DNA of 61,371 nt from an uncultured Methanomicrobiales archaeon (GCA_903926075.1 CAIYHQ010000069.1:1-61371); one strand, 5' to 3'. Counted from the stretch's first letter, positions 43,323 through 52,491 are shown. Numbers and translations are program-made. Notes: generated from the letters alone by a model not told the origin.

Positions 43323-43552
43323 AAAAACATAGCTCCATTTTGAATCTTACATATTTTTTTCTTATTTTCACTGTAATATACTTAATGGGACCAAATAATG
43401 GACATCAGATAAATAAAGAAATAATTAGCAAAATTGTCTATTTCTCCCAGAACATTGATAATATGATTCAAATGAGAAAAATTCTTGATCAATATTTGCC
43501 TATCTATCCTCTTTACAGGGGCTGATTGTGAAACCAACATTGTTATATATTA
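43323..43552. promoter_or_regulatory. Divergent region between exporter and metallophosphatase
   Basis: A 230-nt AT-rich gap. TGTTATATATTAG near 43540-43552 is a likely TATA box for the metallophosphatase, pointing to initiation at about 43570-43575. A 61-codon ORF in this gap has no recognisable features. Confidence 0.35.
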
Positions 43553-43573
43553 GTGGATAGTAAAAAAGAATTT

Positions 43574-44683
43574 ATGAGATTGTCTCATATTTCGATTTTT
43601 TTGATTGTTCTAATTGTAACATTGGTTGTTGGTTGCATAAACGAGCAACCATCAATGCCAAAGTCCGAACAGGTCATGACTAATACGACTCATCAAATCT
43701 CTCAGTCTTCCACTGGGACCTGGACTTTTGCAGTCTTTGGAGATTCACGGGATAACACTAAGGATACAACAACCGGGGTCAGTCAGTATCTGAATATTAT
43801 TGCAGTTGCAGTTGCTGCCGAGAAACCTGATCTTGTTATGTATAATGGGGACCTTGTGAGTGGGTGGATTATCTCAAATTCGTCTCCTGTTGCAACAGAT
43901 TACACAGCACAATTCAGGAACTGGATGAATGAGGTTGAACCGATTCACAATTACACCTCAGGGAGAGGCATCCCTCTATATGTAATAAGAGGTAACCATG
44001 AGGACGGTCCCAACGCGACAGTAATACCGCTTCTTAATGCATATCTCACCACCGTTGCTATGGACATGCCACTTAACGGCCCCCTGGGTGAAGAGAAGCT
44101 TACATATTCATTTACCTGGAAGGGTGCAAAATTCATCGCTATAGATGACTATTTCCCCCACGATGGCCTGAAGGAGACTGTAAATCAGAGTTGGGTTGAC
44201 AAAGAACTTATGTCCGGTACAAAACCGTTTATCTTTGTATTTGGCCATACTCCTGCGTATCTCGTAGATTCGGACACTGATGACAAGGGATATGACCTCG
44301 CAGTTCACCCTCAACAGCGTGATGCGTTCTGGAACAGTCTTGCGAAAAATAACGCATCTGCATATTTCAGCGGGCATGCCCATTTGTACGTCAGGGGAGA
44401 GATACAGGGAGTCCAACAGGTGGTAAGTGGTAACGGTGGTGCTATGGGACATTCCTTCAACTCATCAGAGGCCGACCCCGCACTTAAAATTGAGTACCCC
44501 ATAACAGAGGCAGATAAAAAAGGAAACAATGTCGGTTATGTTATCATTACTGTGAATGAAACAGCAAGGACAATGAATGCAGTTCAGAAGGTCTATGATC
44601 CAGATACAAAGGTTTGGAGAATTGGTGACAAGTTCTCACTTACAAGTTCTGGTGCGGTTATTACTAACAAAACGGTGCAATGA
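43574..44683 (+). CDS. Metallophosphoesterase lipoprotein
   Basis: About 369 residues from the ATG at 43574; the GTG at 43553 would add seven residues and sits on the TATA box. Signal peptide with lipobox LVVGC. Calcineurin-like motifs in order: FAVFGDSRDN, YNGDLVSG, VIRGNHEDGP, FVFGHTPAY and FSGHAHLYVRG, giving the two-metal site. Extracytoplasmic phosphatase or phosphodiesterase, perhaps releasing phosphate from organic esters. Confidence 0.88.
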   Translation: MRLSHISIFLIVLIVTLVVGCINEQPSMPKSEQVMTNTTHQISQSSTGTWTFAVFGDSRDNTKDTTTGVSQYLNIIAVAVAAEKPDLVMYNGDLVSGWIISNSSPVATDYTAQFRNWMNEVEPIHNYTSGRGIPLYVIRGNHEDGPNATVIPLLNAYLTTVAMDMPLNGPLGEEKLTYSFTWKGAKFIAIDDYFPHDGLKETVNQSWVDKELMSGTKPFIFVFGHTPAYLVDSDTDDKGYDLAVHPQQRDAFWNSLAKNNASAYFSGHAHLYVRGEIQGVQQVVSGNGGAMGHSFNSSEADPALKIEYPITEADKKGNNVGYVIITVNETARTMNAVQKVYDPDTKVWRIGDKFSLTSSGAVITNKTVQ

Positions 44684-45442
44684 ATTTATATGTCGCCATT
44701 CGGGAAAGGTTAATAAAAAAGTGAAATGGGATATATACCCTGAACCTGAAGAACTGGTCGTTGTCAGGGCCTCTTCTGGTGGAAGGGAAGGTGGAATGCC
44801 CGATGGGAGTGTATTAGTGTTAGGGACAACCGGCTGGTTCTGAGCTAATTGACCAAGCGTCTGATGTGAGGAAGGCGAATTTAAACTCCATTGATTTATA
44901 GAGTTCAAAGAACCAGAATTAATATTACCACTCGATGATCCTGATTCTGATGGGGATTCCGATGGCTGAGTTACGGTTAAGTGTGGTGAATTACTGTCTG
45001 TTGTAGAAGTACCTGGTTCCTGTGACTGAATTGTAGTTGCCAGGCTCTGTGTATTTCCTCCATTTCCTGAAGATTCTTGCATCCTCTCCGAAACGGTGGT
45101 ACCGGTTCCCCTTGTAGATAAGAGTGTCTTTTCAGTTGTCATTATAGTATTATATGTCATATTCCGATGAGACCTTGTGGTTGTTCGGGTGGTGTTTGGA
45201 GAACGGCAGTCTTGTATGCCTGTGATATTTGAAAGGGTAGTCTTGTTGACAGTCATATTCTTATTGTGCACTGAATTTATTTTGTCAACTTTAGTTCCGG
45301 AAATGTTTATAGTATTATAAGAACCCAATGCGCTTACTGTCATTAAGATTATAATAATAAAAATAAATCCAAATAACAAAATAACTCGATGTGAGGGAAA
45401 TATATCTGAACGGAACCACATACAAACAAACCCTATAAACAT
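44636..45442 (-). CDS. Secreted Ser/Thr-rich protein with GSGYISHF segment, possible 3' frameshift
   Basis: A 268-residue ORF with an N-terminal membrane segment (about 20-38) and a long Ser/Thr/Asn-rich region with sequons. Around residue 225 comes SSSGSGYISHFTF, matching the end of the secreted protein at 3447-4136. Here about 30 further residues follow and the ORF overlaps the metallophosphatase by 48 nt. Removing one T from the T6 run near 44717-44722 would end the protein two codons after HFT, as in its relative. The true C-terminus is thus doubtful. Confidence 0.5.
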   Translation of the reverse strand: MFIGFVCMWFRSDIFPSHRVILLFGFIFIIIILMTVSALGSYNTINISGTKVDKINSVHNKNMTVNKTTLSNITGIQDCRSPNTTRTTTRSHRNMTYNTIMTTEKTLLSTRGTGTTVSERMQESSGNGGNTQSLATTIQSQEPGTSTTDSNSPHLTVTQPSESPSESGSSSGNINSGSLNSINQWSLNSPSSHQTLGQLAQNQPVVPNTNTLPSGIPPSLPPEEALTTTSSSGSGYISHFTFLLTFPEWRHINSLHRFVSNNRTRTCK

Positions 45443-45708
45443 TGATTAACTTTTCATAGCATATACTTTTCTCTTACAAAAAGGAAGTTTAATATAAAAT
45501 TATAGTTCATCAATCGTGATAAGCTAAAAGCATGTGAGGCAAGATCTTCTCTACACTAAAATTTGCTATAGTTTTCTTAATATTCCGTGTGCATCTCTTT
45601 ACATTACTTCATTAAGAAATCAGGTAGTCATTACGTCAAATAAATTATTTTTTACTTACAAAAGACTAATTTCTAGTTAAATTATAATCAATTCAGGAAG
45701 TGTAATAA

Positions 45709-46200
45709 ATGGACTTAAACATTCTATGGTTGGTACCTGTTGCATATTTTATACATATTCTTGAGGAAACACCAAGGTTTGTCCCATGGGCAAAGAGATA
45801 TTTTTCTGCACCCTCCTCATTCGGTCAATTTATTTTGGGAAATATTATTTTCATGGTTTATGTTCTTATATCCGTATTTCTTGCAACATTTTATCCACGT
45901 GAATGGACACTTGTTCTTGGATTATCTACCGTTGCATGGGTATTTTCAAATTTTTTAATCCATGCATTCTTCACCCTCTATACGGGAGAATATTCTCCAG
46001 GTGTTGTAACTGCAAGTGCAATATATGCCCCTGTTACAGTGTATATTTACTCAAACTTTTTGGAATTGGGATTAATAAACCAATTAGATTTTATATTGTC
46101 GATTGTCATTGGTTTTGCAGTTATGTATGTTCCAACGCTAATACAGGTATGGAGAGGGAAAAGGAACCACCTTTTTGATAATGCCCTCTCAAAAGGCTAA
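45709..46200 (+). CDS. HXXEE-domain membrane protein
   Basis: A 163-residue membrane protein with four predicted helices. The first holds the family motif as HILEETPRFVPWAKR. A GGAAGTG site precedes the ATG. HXXEE proteins are widespread and of unknown function; the His/Glu/Glu in the membrane could bind metal. It sits alone upstream of the modA lipoprotein, on the same strand, with an 89-nt gap. Confidence 0.75.
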   Translation: MDLNILWLVPVAYFIHILEETPRFVPWAKRYFSAPSSFGQFILGNIIFMVYVLISVFLATFYPREWTLVLGLSTVAWVFSNFLIHAFFTLYTGEYSPGVVTASAIYAPVTVYIYSNFLELGLINQLDFILSIVIGFAVMYVPTLIQVWRGKRNHLFDNALSKG

Positions 46201-46289
46201 TTGGGATTATGTGAACTACTTCAAAGTAAACAATAAGTTCTATATAATTTATAGTGCGTAAATAATTAACACTTAACATAGGGTGTGCC

Positions 46290-47162
46290 ATGAAAATAGT
46301 TGGATCAAAAATTTTTGTTGCAATAATACTCATTGCCTTAATTTGTATTGGAATTGCTATATCAGGTTGCACGAATTCGCAAGTGCATTCAACGCCGAAA
46401 AGTGAAGTAAACACCATTGTTTCACAGCCATTCGGTCAAACCTCTGATACTCTGGTTGTCTTTGCAGCTTCATCCTTAAAAGGCGTCTCGACGAAATTGA
46501 ACGAGGACTTTACATCTAAACATCCTGGAACTGAAATTAAATTCAACATAGAGGGAACACAAGTGTTGAAACAGCAGGTAGAGAATGGAGCCCAGGCAGA
46601 CATTTTTATATCGGCCGGCCGCGGTTACATGGATGCACTTCAGGGAGAAGGATTTACAATTAATGAGAGCATAAAGCCACTTGCCTCGAATAACCTTATA
46701 CTTATCCTCCCATCTTCAAACCCTGGAAATATTACAAGTCTTGCAGACCTTGGAAAACCAGGAAAAAAGATTGCCATGGGAACTGCAAAAGACCCGGCAG
46801 GCAATATTACACGCCTGGTTATTGATAACCTCGCAAATTCAACATATAATGAAACTTGGAAGAGTAATTTGTTTAATAACGTCAAATCATATGAAACCGG
46901 TGAATCAGGTGTCACAACAAAGGTCTCGCTTGGAGAGGTCGATGCCGGTTTTGTCTATGAATCCTCTTACAAAGCAGCAAAAAACGGTTCGCTAATCGCA
47001 ATTGAGATACCTATAAAAGACAATATAATCCAAAAATATGCTATAAGTACACTTATGGGGACAAGAAACCAGTCATTGGCACAGGATTTTGAAGTATTCA
47101 TGCTCTCCCAGGAAGGGCAACAAATTCTTAAAGATTTCGGTTTCAGGGAGATCCAGTCCTGA
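46290..47162 (+). CDS. modA: Molybdate ABC transporter substrate-binding lipoprotein ModA
   Basis: A 290-residue lipoprotein (lipobox AISGC) of the ModA family: TLVVFAASSLKGVSTKLNEDF, GAQADIFISAG, LASNNLILI and ESGVTTKVSLGEVDAGFVYESS. It captures molybdate, or possibly tungstate, outside the membrane. The permease gene follows 29 nt later. Supply of Mo/W is needed for formylmethanofuran and formate dehydrogenases. Confidence 0.9.
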   Translation: MKIVGSKIFVAIILIALICIGIAISGCTNSQVHSTPKSEVNTIVSQPFGQTSDTLVVFAASSLKGVSTKLNEDFTSKHPGTEIKFNIEGTQVLKQQVENGAQADIFISAGRGYMDALQGEGFTINESIKPLASNNLILILPSSNPGNITSLADLGKPGKKIAMGTAKDPAGNITRLVIDNLANSTYNETWKSNLFNNVKSYETGESGVTTKVSLGEVDAGFVYESSYKAAKNGSLIAIEIPIKDNIIQKYAISTLMGTRNQSLAQDFEVFMLSQEGQQILKDFGFREIQS

Positions 47163-47191
47163 AACTTTTTATTTATAATTGAAAAAACAGG

Positions 47192-48010
47192 GTGGAATGG
47201 GTGGAGGCTGGTTTCAGGAGCATAATCTCAAAAAATTCCCTCGTTTTTTCCGTATGTATAGTTATTTTCACCGCTTTTCTCGCTCTTCCGATAATAGCCC
47301 TATTTCTTCATACAAATCCGTCTTCTTTTTTTTCAACACTCACAGATAAAACGGTGACAAATGCAATTATTTTGAGCCTCGGCACGTCATGCATATCTTT
47401 GATATTTATAGTTCTCTTCGGAACTCCCGCTGCCTATTATCACGCGAGAACAGCATATCCAGGCAGAAGCATAGTAGAAATATTTATAGACCTTCCGATA
47501 GTCCTGCCACCAGCTGTAGCCGGTCTGGCGCTCCTTCTCCTTTATGGCCGGATGGGTTTAATCGGCAGATATTTCAACATGTTCGGAATTGATATCGCCT
47601 TTACAACTGTTGCGGTAATTTTAGCTCAGATATTTGTCTCATCTCCTTTCTATGTAAGACAGGCGAAAGGACTTTTTGAGCAGCTTGACCCTTCATATGA
47701 GTTGACCGCCCGGACTCTTGGTGCTTCCCCTCTGTATCTCTTTAAAACGGTCGTCCTGCCCCTGACATTCGGGGGGCTCCTGTCAGGCGCTGTCATGACT
47801 TTTGCACGGGCACTGGGTGAATTTGGCGCAACAATCATGGTTGCTGGAAATATTCCCGGGATTACTCAGACAATGCCGCTTGCAATATATGGTGCTATGG
47901 AGGGCGACTTTAATGTTGCAATAACTCTATCTGTCCTTCTTGTTATCATTTCATTTGTAATTATGGCAGTTATCAGGGTTATTACGCTTTACCGGAGCAG
48001 AAATGCCTGA
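47192..48010 (+). CDS. modB: Molybdate ABC transporter permease ModB
   Basis: A 272-residue permease with about six helices. IDLPIVLPPAVAGLALLLLYGRMG and the cytoplasmic EAA-like loop ELTARTLGASPLYLFKTVVLPL are characteristic of ModB. GTG start at 47192, with another GTG three codons in. No modC ATPase follows; only decayed sequence is found downstream, so the ATPase must be elsewhere or lost. Confidence 0.9.
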   Translation: MEWVEAGFRSIISKNSLVFSVCIVIFTAFLALPIIALFLHTNPSSFFSTLTDKTVTNAIILSLGTSCISLIFIVLFGTPAAYYHARTAYPGRSIVEIFIDLPIVLPPAVAGLALLLLYGRMGLIGRYFNMFGIDIAFTTVAVILAQIFVSSPFYVRQAKGLFEQLDPSYELTARTLGASPLYLFKTVVLPLTFGGLLSGAVMTFARALGEFGATIMVAGNIPGITQTMPLAIYGAMEGDFNVAITLSVLLVIISFVIMAVIRVITLYRSRNA

Positions 48011-48048
48011 AAGTAATATGGAAAATTGAAATTCAATCGAGAATTCCA

Positions 48049-48264
48049 TCATCGGTTTTTTAATCTTATTATTGATCTGTAGATTCGAGTCTCTTTGATG
48101 ATTTCATCGATAACCAGAATATCTGTACCAGTTTGAATCAGGGGATCTAGGAGGGTTCTATATCCAAAAGATAGGCCTTCTGCTCTAAAATAAAATCTTC
48201 CGTGTTTTTCAGAGCCAGGAGTTGAGATAGATGAGCAGAGTTTTTTACCATTAAAACATGTCAT
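48049..48264 (-). pseudogene. Remnant resembling a THEP1/P-loop NTPase C-terminal part
   Basis: A 71-codon ORF containing GRFYFRAEGLSFGYRTLLDP and TDILVIDEI, the pattern of the Walker B region of THEP1-like nucleoside triphosphatases. The P-loop half is missing, and in-frame stops lie about 50 nt upstream of its only ATG. I take it as a gene fragment. Small NTPases of this type sometimes accompany molybdate loci, but this is a guess. Confidence 0.35.
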
Positions 48265-48321
48265 CCGGAGATCATGTGGACAGTTTGATGAGAACCTAAT
48301 ATCTGAAAGAATTGGTGTTTA

Positions 48322-48558
48322 TCACAAACTTTTTTTCAGGCTCTTCCCTGCACTCCATGCATTTCCGGCATACTTTCCAAGTTTCCAGTACCGGTTATCC
48401 GGCATCGTCAGGAAGAGAGGATCCACTTTATCGAAGTCCGGTTTATTGTCTGTAATAATTTCTGCATCCGCATAGGCTCCTACAATTTCACCAATGAAAA
48501 GCGAGTTTGTAGGAAGAAATTTAGTCCTATCTTGTGCTTCTCCATATATTATCCCTCC
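48322..48558 (-). pseudogene. C-terminal remnant of a flavin reductase / flavoredoxin
   Basis: An open minus-strand frame without a start codon translates to NSLFIGEIVGAYADAEIITD, PLFLTMPDNRYWKLGKYAGN and AWSAGKSLKKSL, then TGA at 48322. This is the characteristic C-terminal end of flavoredoxin/flavin-reductase-like FMN proteins. The N-terminal FMN-binding part is absent; the sulfite-reductase-like gene occupies that position and its end overlaps the remnant. Evidence of a deletion. Confidence 0.6.
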
Positions 48559-49424
48559 ACCATCTCGACAATTGTCTTTTTAAATTCGTCAAACTCGAGC
48601 TCATCAAGTTGTTCTGGGAGGAGACTCCCTGACGATGCCTGCCTGTAGATCCAATAGATAATTCTGTCTACAACTCTGATTACATCATCAGGTGTATCGA
48701 CAGTAACAAGATGGCGGCCGATTATAGGATGACGTCCACGGTGACCACCTACAGTAATCCTGTATTGTGGATTTTCTCCCCTGATTATCTGAAAAGGACA
48801 TGGCATGATACAGAAACCACATTCCATGCATTTTCCCTTGTCAAGGACGATAATGCCATTCTCGACTGTGATTGCCTTCTCCCTGCAGTAACAGGTACAC
48901 GTCCCGCAGCCTGTACAAAGTCCGGGGTCCCTAATTGGCCTCTGAATACCTGTGATCCCAATCTCATTAAGCCGCTCACTTTCGCACCCGTTCGGGCAGG
49001 CTGATATTGCGATACGCACCTTCACCGGCAGTTCTTTTGCAAAGAAACGTCGGTCTATCTCTTTAGCGAGTGCAACAGAATCGATTGTTGCAAATTTGCA
49101 GTGCCGGGTACCAAGACATGCAGTTACATTAACAACTTCCTCACGCTCTGCACCCAATGGTGTCCCGTTCGCTTCCAGTTCTGCAAGCAGACCCGAAAGC
49201 TCTGCAGGGTCTATGTGAGGAAACTCTATAGTCTGGCGTGTAGTAAGGTGGATATCCTTGACGCCATGCCTTTTAGCTATGGCTCCAAGTTCAGTTATCT
49301 GGTCCGGTGTTATCATTCCGGCCGGCATTCTCAGCCTGACAATACAGAAGTCCGGGTTACGCTCTGTTATTATTCCGCCTTTTGTATAAAGCCCCTGGTC
49401 AATCGGCCTTCGCTGAAGTTTCAT
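48549..49424 (-). CDS. Small sulfite/nitrite reductase-like siroheme protein with ferredoxin domain
   Basis: A 291-residue protein of the single-subunit archaeal sulfite-reductase-like group. Siroheme-[4Fe-4S] ligands are Cys103 and Cys109 (CLGTRHC) and Cys143 and Cys147 (CPNGC). A double ferredoxin insert carries Cys170, 173, 176 and 180 and Cys199, 202, 205 and 209. The N-terminal GGIITERNPDFCIVRLRMPAG belongs to the half-domain of this family. It may reduce sulfite to sulfide for assimilation or detoxification. No F420 domain is attached. Confidence 0.88.
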   Translation of the reverse strand: MKLQRRPIDQGLYTKGGIITERNPDFCIVRLRMPAGMITPDQITELGAIAKRHGVKDIHLTTRQTIEFPHIDPAELSGLLAELEANGTPLGAEREEVVNVTACLGTRHCKFATIDSVALAKEIDRRFFAKELPVKVRIAISACPNGCESERLNEIGITGIQRPIRDPGLCTGCGTCTCYCREKAITVENGIIVLDKGKCMECGFCIMPCPFQIIRGENPQYRITVGGHRGRHPIIGRHLVTVDTPDDVIRVVDRIIYWIYRQASSGSLLPEQLDELEFDEFKKTIVEMVEG

Positions 49425-49496
49425 TGGTGGTACGATTTGGCGGTTTTATTTGATAGATGTTACTACCCTTTCATTATTAAATAAAAAAGTAAATCA

Positions 49497-50081
49497 ATGT
49501 ACAATATGACAAAACCATCTGAATACATGGAAGCTTTTTTCGGTGTTGAACTTAACCAGAAATTTGAGGATATGATAAACGACCTTCATGAAATAGAGGA
49601 CGGATTGAAAAAGTTTTCTACCGAACTTGATAAACTGGAACAGGAGATGGACCCCTCTGAATTCAGGGAGATGAGGAGGGAGGGAAAGGCGCTTATTTTT
49701 GAATACGGCCAGGAGATCAAGGATGCCTGGCAGTTCCTCGACTTTTACCTGAAATCAGATAAAAATACAAATCAGATCACTCTTGAAAGGGACGCTTATA
49801 TGAAGATCTACCAGATCTACAAGTGGGACGGGGCAGATGTCCGCGATCTGAATACATGGATAAAGGAATTGAAGGAAATATGTGAAAAAGTAGGATTAAA
49901 TGCCCGTGATCTGCTCAATTTCAAAAAACTTACTGCACATCCGGTTCCTGATGAAGTTTCAAAGTTTCCGGTCTATGCAATTGACCGCCAGGGTTATTGC
50001 CTCACCAGTTCCGGGTTTGATGTAGTCATGCATATAGACGAGGTCCATGAAGCAATGGAAGAGAGAAAAGGGCAGCATTAA
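49497..50081 (+). CDS. Uncharacterized helical protein with YAIDxxGxCL C-terminal module
   Basis: A 194-residue soluble, mostly helical, acidic protein of no known family. A coiled-coil-like region (about 20-60) precedes a middle part (YKWDGADVRDLNTWIKELK). The end reads PDEVSKFPVYAIDRQGYCL followed by a short helix, resembling the end of the unknown protein at 9718. Start ATG at 49497 or 49506. A TATA-like TTATTAAATAAA lies about 20 nt upstream. Confidence 0.6.
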   Translation: MYNMTKPSEYMEAFFGVELNQKFEDMINDLHEIEDGLKKFSTELDKLEQEMDPSEFREMRREGKALIFEYGQEIKDAWQFLDFYLKSDKNTNQITLERDAYMKIYQIYKWDGADVRDLNTWIKELKEICEKVGLNARDLLNFKKLTAHPVPDEVSKFPVYAIDRQGYCLTSSGFDVVMHIDEVHEAMEERKGQH

Positions 50082-50109
50082 AAAAAAATGAAAAAAACCT
50101 GAATAAAAT

Positions 50110-50634
50110 TTACTTAACAATTTTAAGTTCAGCTTTTAGCGGAATTGCATGTTTTATGGTATACATACCCATGCAGACTTTCAGAGCATGATCTTTTAGT
50201 GTCTCAATTGTTGATTCATGACTATCGCTTTTTACTTCAAGAATTAACCTGTACTCGCTAATAAGTGGGTCTTCATTGATATCGAACTGCTGGAGGTAAT
50301 TCAGATCTGCTTCAACTTTTGCCTTCACAGAGTCCAGTTTTACACCCTTCATCGATGCATCAGTAACAAAAGTGCTCGTAAAACAGGCTGCAAACCAGAA
50401 GAGGCCGAATGCCATGGGGCTCGGGTATTTACCTGGTCCTGCAAAGTTTGGGTGGGTCATCTCGAGGGCCACTGTGCCGTCCCTGATCTTCACGATGGAC
50501 CTGAACTGTGGTCCCCCCTCCTCAAAAAGCCATTCTCCTTCGATCTTTGCAGTTACTTTTGCTTCTTTTGGATCTTTTATAATTAAATCGCGGAACTCAG
50601 CGACCTGTTTCGTATCAATATTATTAAGTGGCAT
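50110..50634 (-). CDS. OsmC/Ohr-family protein
   Basis: A 174-residue OsmC-fold protein. The two reactive cysteines are Cys84 (FAACFTSTF, after PSPMAFGLFW) and Cys153 (LKVCMGMYTI). Such proteins reduce organic hydroperoxides or act in sulfur-compound redox. The N-terminal 25 residues are an extra helix. Convergent with the preceding unknown gene. Confidence 0.82.
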   Translation of the reverse strand: MPLNNIDTKQVAEFRDLIIKDPKEAKVTAKIEGEWLFEEGGPQFRSIVKIRDGTVALEMTHPNFAGPGKYPSPMAFGLFWFAACFTSTFVTDASMKGVKLDSVKAKVEADLNYLQQFDINEDPLISEYRLILEVKSDSHESTIETLKDHALKVCMGMYTIKHAIPLKAELKIVK

Positions 50635-50707
50635 ACCTCTATAAATTTAATAATATATTTTTATTAATTTTATGATTTGGTTAACGCAAATTCGGTTTTA
50701 GCAAGGG

Positions 50708-50725
50708 AGTATATTTAAATAATAG
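50708..50725 (+). promoter_or_regulatory. TATA box of the molbindin gene
   Basis: AGTATATTTAAATAATA lies about 30 nt before the GTG/ATG start region and reads as a good archaeal TATA element. Confidence 0.45.
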
Positions 50726-50752
50726 GAATCCTAAGTACGCGTGGTGAAAAAC

Positions 50753-50962
50753 ATGAAAATAAGTGCAAGAAACCAAATTCCAGGAACCGTGAAAGCTATA
50801 AAGAAAGGACCGGTAAGTACTGAAGTAATAATCTCCATAGCCGGAGGGAATGAGATGGTCTCAAGCATAACCACGCATTCAGCAGAAAAAATGAATCTGG
50901 CTGAAGGTTCTAAAGTCTATGCCATCGTAAAAGCGTCAGAAGTTATAATAGGGACCGATTAA
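50753..50962 (+). CDS. Molbindin (single TOBE/Mop domain)
   Basis: A 69-residue TOBE-domain protein beginning MKISARNQIPGTVKAIKKGP and containing TTHSAEKMNLAEGSKVYAIVKASEVIIGTD, the classic Mop signature. I start it at the ATG 50753, which follows GGTGA; an in-frame GTG lies at 50741. Molbindins store or buffer molybdate/tungstate in the cytosol as oligomers. It lies near fmdE and about 2.7 kb from modAB. Confidence 0.9.
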   Translation: MKISARNQIPGTVKAIKKGPVSTEVIISIAGGNEMVSSITTHSAEKMNLAEGSKVYAIVKASEVIIGTD

Positions 50963-50974
50963 ATCCCTTATTTT

Positions 50975-51535
50975 TTACTTTACCGGGTTATAATAAGATT
51001 CATTTGCGCAATTTTTACAGACCTCCTTTCCATCAACAACTACTTCCCGATGGTCCATTATCTGTTCTCCACATAGGCTGCACCAGGTCTTATAACTTGG
51101 GAAACCAGGAATATCATTTTCGCTGACAGGGACCGTCACCTGCTGAACCGTGAGTATTTCATCTTCCGGGATTTCGCTAAGTAGTGAAATAACGTCACTC
51201 CTTCCTAACTTATCATGTTTTGTGCGGTCCTTTTCGTTCACTGCAACACGGACAGCTTTTTTTGTTTTCAGGTCCACAAAGGTTGCTGCAAATTTCCCGT
51301 AATCACGGAACTTTAGGCTTCGGTGACCAAGGGAACAGCTGGTTATTGCCTGCACTGCATCGGTGCCACATCGGTCTATCTCCATGAAAACTATTAGATC
51401 TTTATTATTTTCGAAGGGATTGAGACCTATCTCACGGAGACCTGCTATGGTCAACCGAGTCCCGAGGACAATTCCTGGGCAGACATGGCCGTGAAACTCT
51501 GCGGCCTTTTTAAATAATTCATCAAATTCACTCAT
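50975..51535 (-). CDS. fmdE: FmdE-family protein
   Basis: About 186 residues from the ATG at 51535 (an 8-nt overlap with the preceding methyltransferase). AAEFHGHVCPGIVLGTRL and DRCGTDAVQAITSCSLGHRSL are the FmdE core metal/cysteine motifs. The C-terminus carries a zinc ribbon (CSLCG, CKNC). FmdE co-purifies with some molybdenum formylmethanofuran dehydrogenases but is not part of the catalytic core. Here it is 20 kb from fwd. Confidence 0.88.
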   Translation of the reverse strand: MSEFDELFKKAAEFHGHVCPGIVLGTRLTIAGLREIGLNPFENNKDLIVFMEIDRCGTDAVQAITSCSLGHRSLKFRDYGKFAATFVDLKTKKAVRVAVNEKDRTKHDKLGRSDVISLLSEIPEDEILTVQQVTVPVSENDIPGFPSYKTWCSLCGEQIMDHREVVVDGKEVCKNCANESYYNPVK

Positions 51536-52379
51536 TTTTCCACCAGATGTGTGCTCCAAGGGTTTCATCGCCCAACACGTACTCGGTTCCATATTGCCTG
51601 AGAATAGAACTGAAGTAATTTTTCACAATTGCCTCCTGCTCAGGTGTCGTACAATTCAGCCTGTTAAGATATTCATTTGTAGCTTCGTCTATGCTTGTAT
51701 AACTCGATTTATGAAACTTAGTCTCAACAGCAAGATTAGCATATATTCCCATTTCATACAGTACAAGCCAGAGCCAGTCTGCCATGGGCTCACCTGGAAA
51801 TTCCCCGCCATGGAGCAGGGGCCAGAGGTCTCTGTTTACCCTTACCCATGCAGGCGGGGTAAGGAACCAGAAGAGATGCACAGTCCCTCTACAGAACTTC
51901 TGCATCTTTTCTATGGCTTCAGCTATATCCATCATTGTCAGGGAATAAGATGCAATTACGACATCATATTTTGCTCCCAGTTCTTCAGGTGCAACGTCCT
52001 CCCATCGTTTGGGAATAATGGTAACATTGGATATGCCCTCTTCCTGTATCCGCTGAATAAGAACCTCCCGCATGACAGGCGAAGGTTCAACTGCAGTGAG
52101 ATGACAGCCTTTTTTTGCGAGAGGTATTGTTAATGGTCCGGGTCCTGAGCCAATGTCAAGTACGCGGGAACCATCCGGAATTGCCATGTATGAGAGCCGG
52201 GTATCAGTCTCCTGCTGATAATTTTCTCTCCGCTTTAAATATACAGTCTGGACATTTTTTTTGTCACTCCAGAACTCTTTTGAATTTCCATAGTTTGGGA
52301 TAGCACAATGTGCAAGTTTCAGCTGGCGCCAGCGTTCCCTGTATGATATTTGAGTGATTTTTTCCATATTTTCCCACAT
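51528..52379 (-). CDS. Class I SAM-dependent methyltransferase
   Basis: A 283-residue methyltransferase. Motif I is SRVLDIGSGPGPLTIPLAKKG, with acidic loop TAVEPSP and post-motif YDVVIASYSLTMMD. An N-terminal helical region (about 1-60) precedes the Rossmann fold. It is translationally coupled to fmdE. The substrate is unknown; the pairing suggests a metal-cofactor or corrinoid-related reaction. Confidence 0.82.
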   Translation of the reverse strand: MWENMEKITQISYRERWRQLKLAHCAIPNYGNSKEFWSDKKNVQTVYLKRRENYQQETDTRLSYMAIPDGSRVLDIGSGPGPLTIPLAKKGCHLTAVEPSPVMREVLIQRIQEEGISNVTIIPKRWEDVAPEELGAKYDVVIASYSLTMMDIAEAIEKMQKFCRGTVHLFWFLTPPAWVRVNRDLWPLLHGGEFPGEPMADWLWLVLYEMGIYANLAVETKFHKSSYTSIDEATNEYLNRLNCTTPEQEAIVKNYFSSILRQYGTEYVLGDETLGAHIWWKNE

Positions 52380-52491
52380 CCGTGACTTTAGCTCGGGAAT
52401 GTTATAATTATATTAGTCGTTAATTATCTTATGTTTATTTATATTAAAATTAAATTGTTTTAAGTATTTTAAAGCAAAAGAAAATGAAGTC

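Noticed and set aside
43340-43525. 61-codon ORF between the exporter and the metallophosphatase
   Set aside because: No motif or ribosome site, AT-rich gap composition, and it occupies a divergent promoter region.
44636-44715. Last 30 residues of the second tail protein as a real domain
   Set aside because: They overlap the metallophosphatase 3' end and appear only through a T6 run; the related protein ends before this point.
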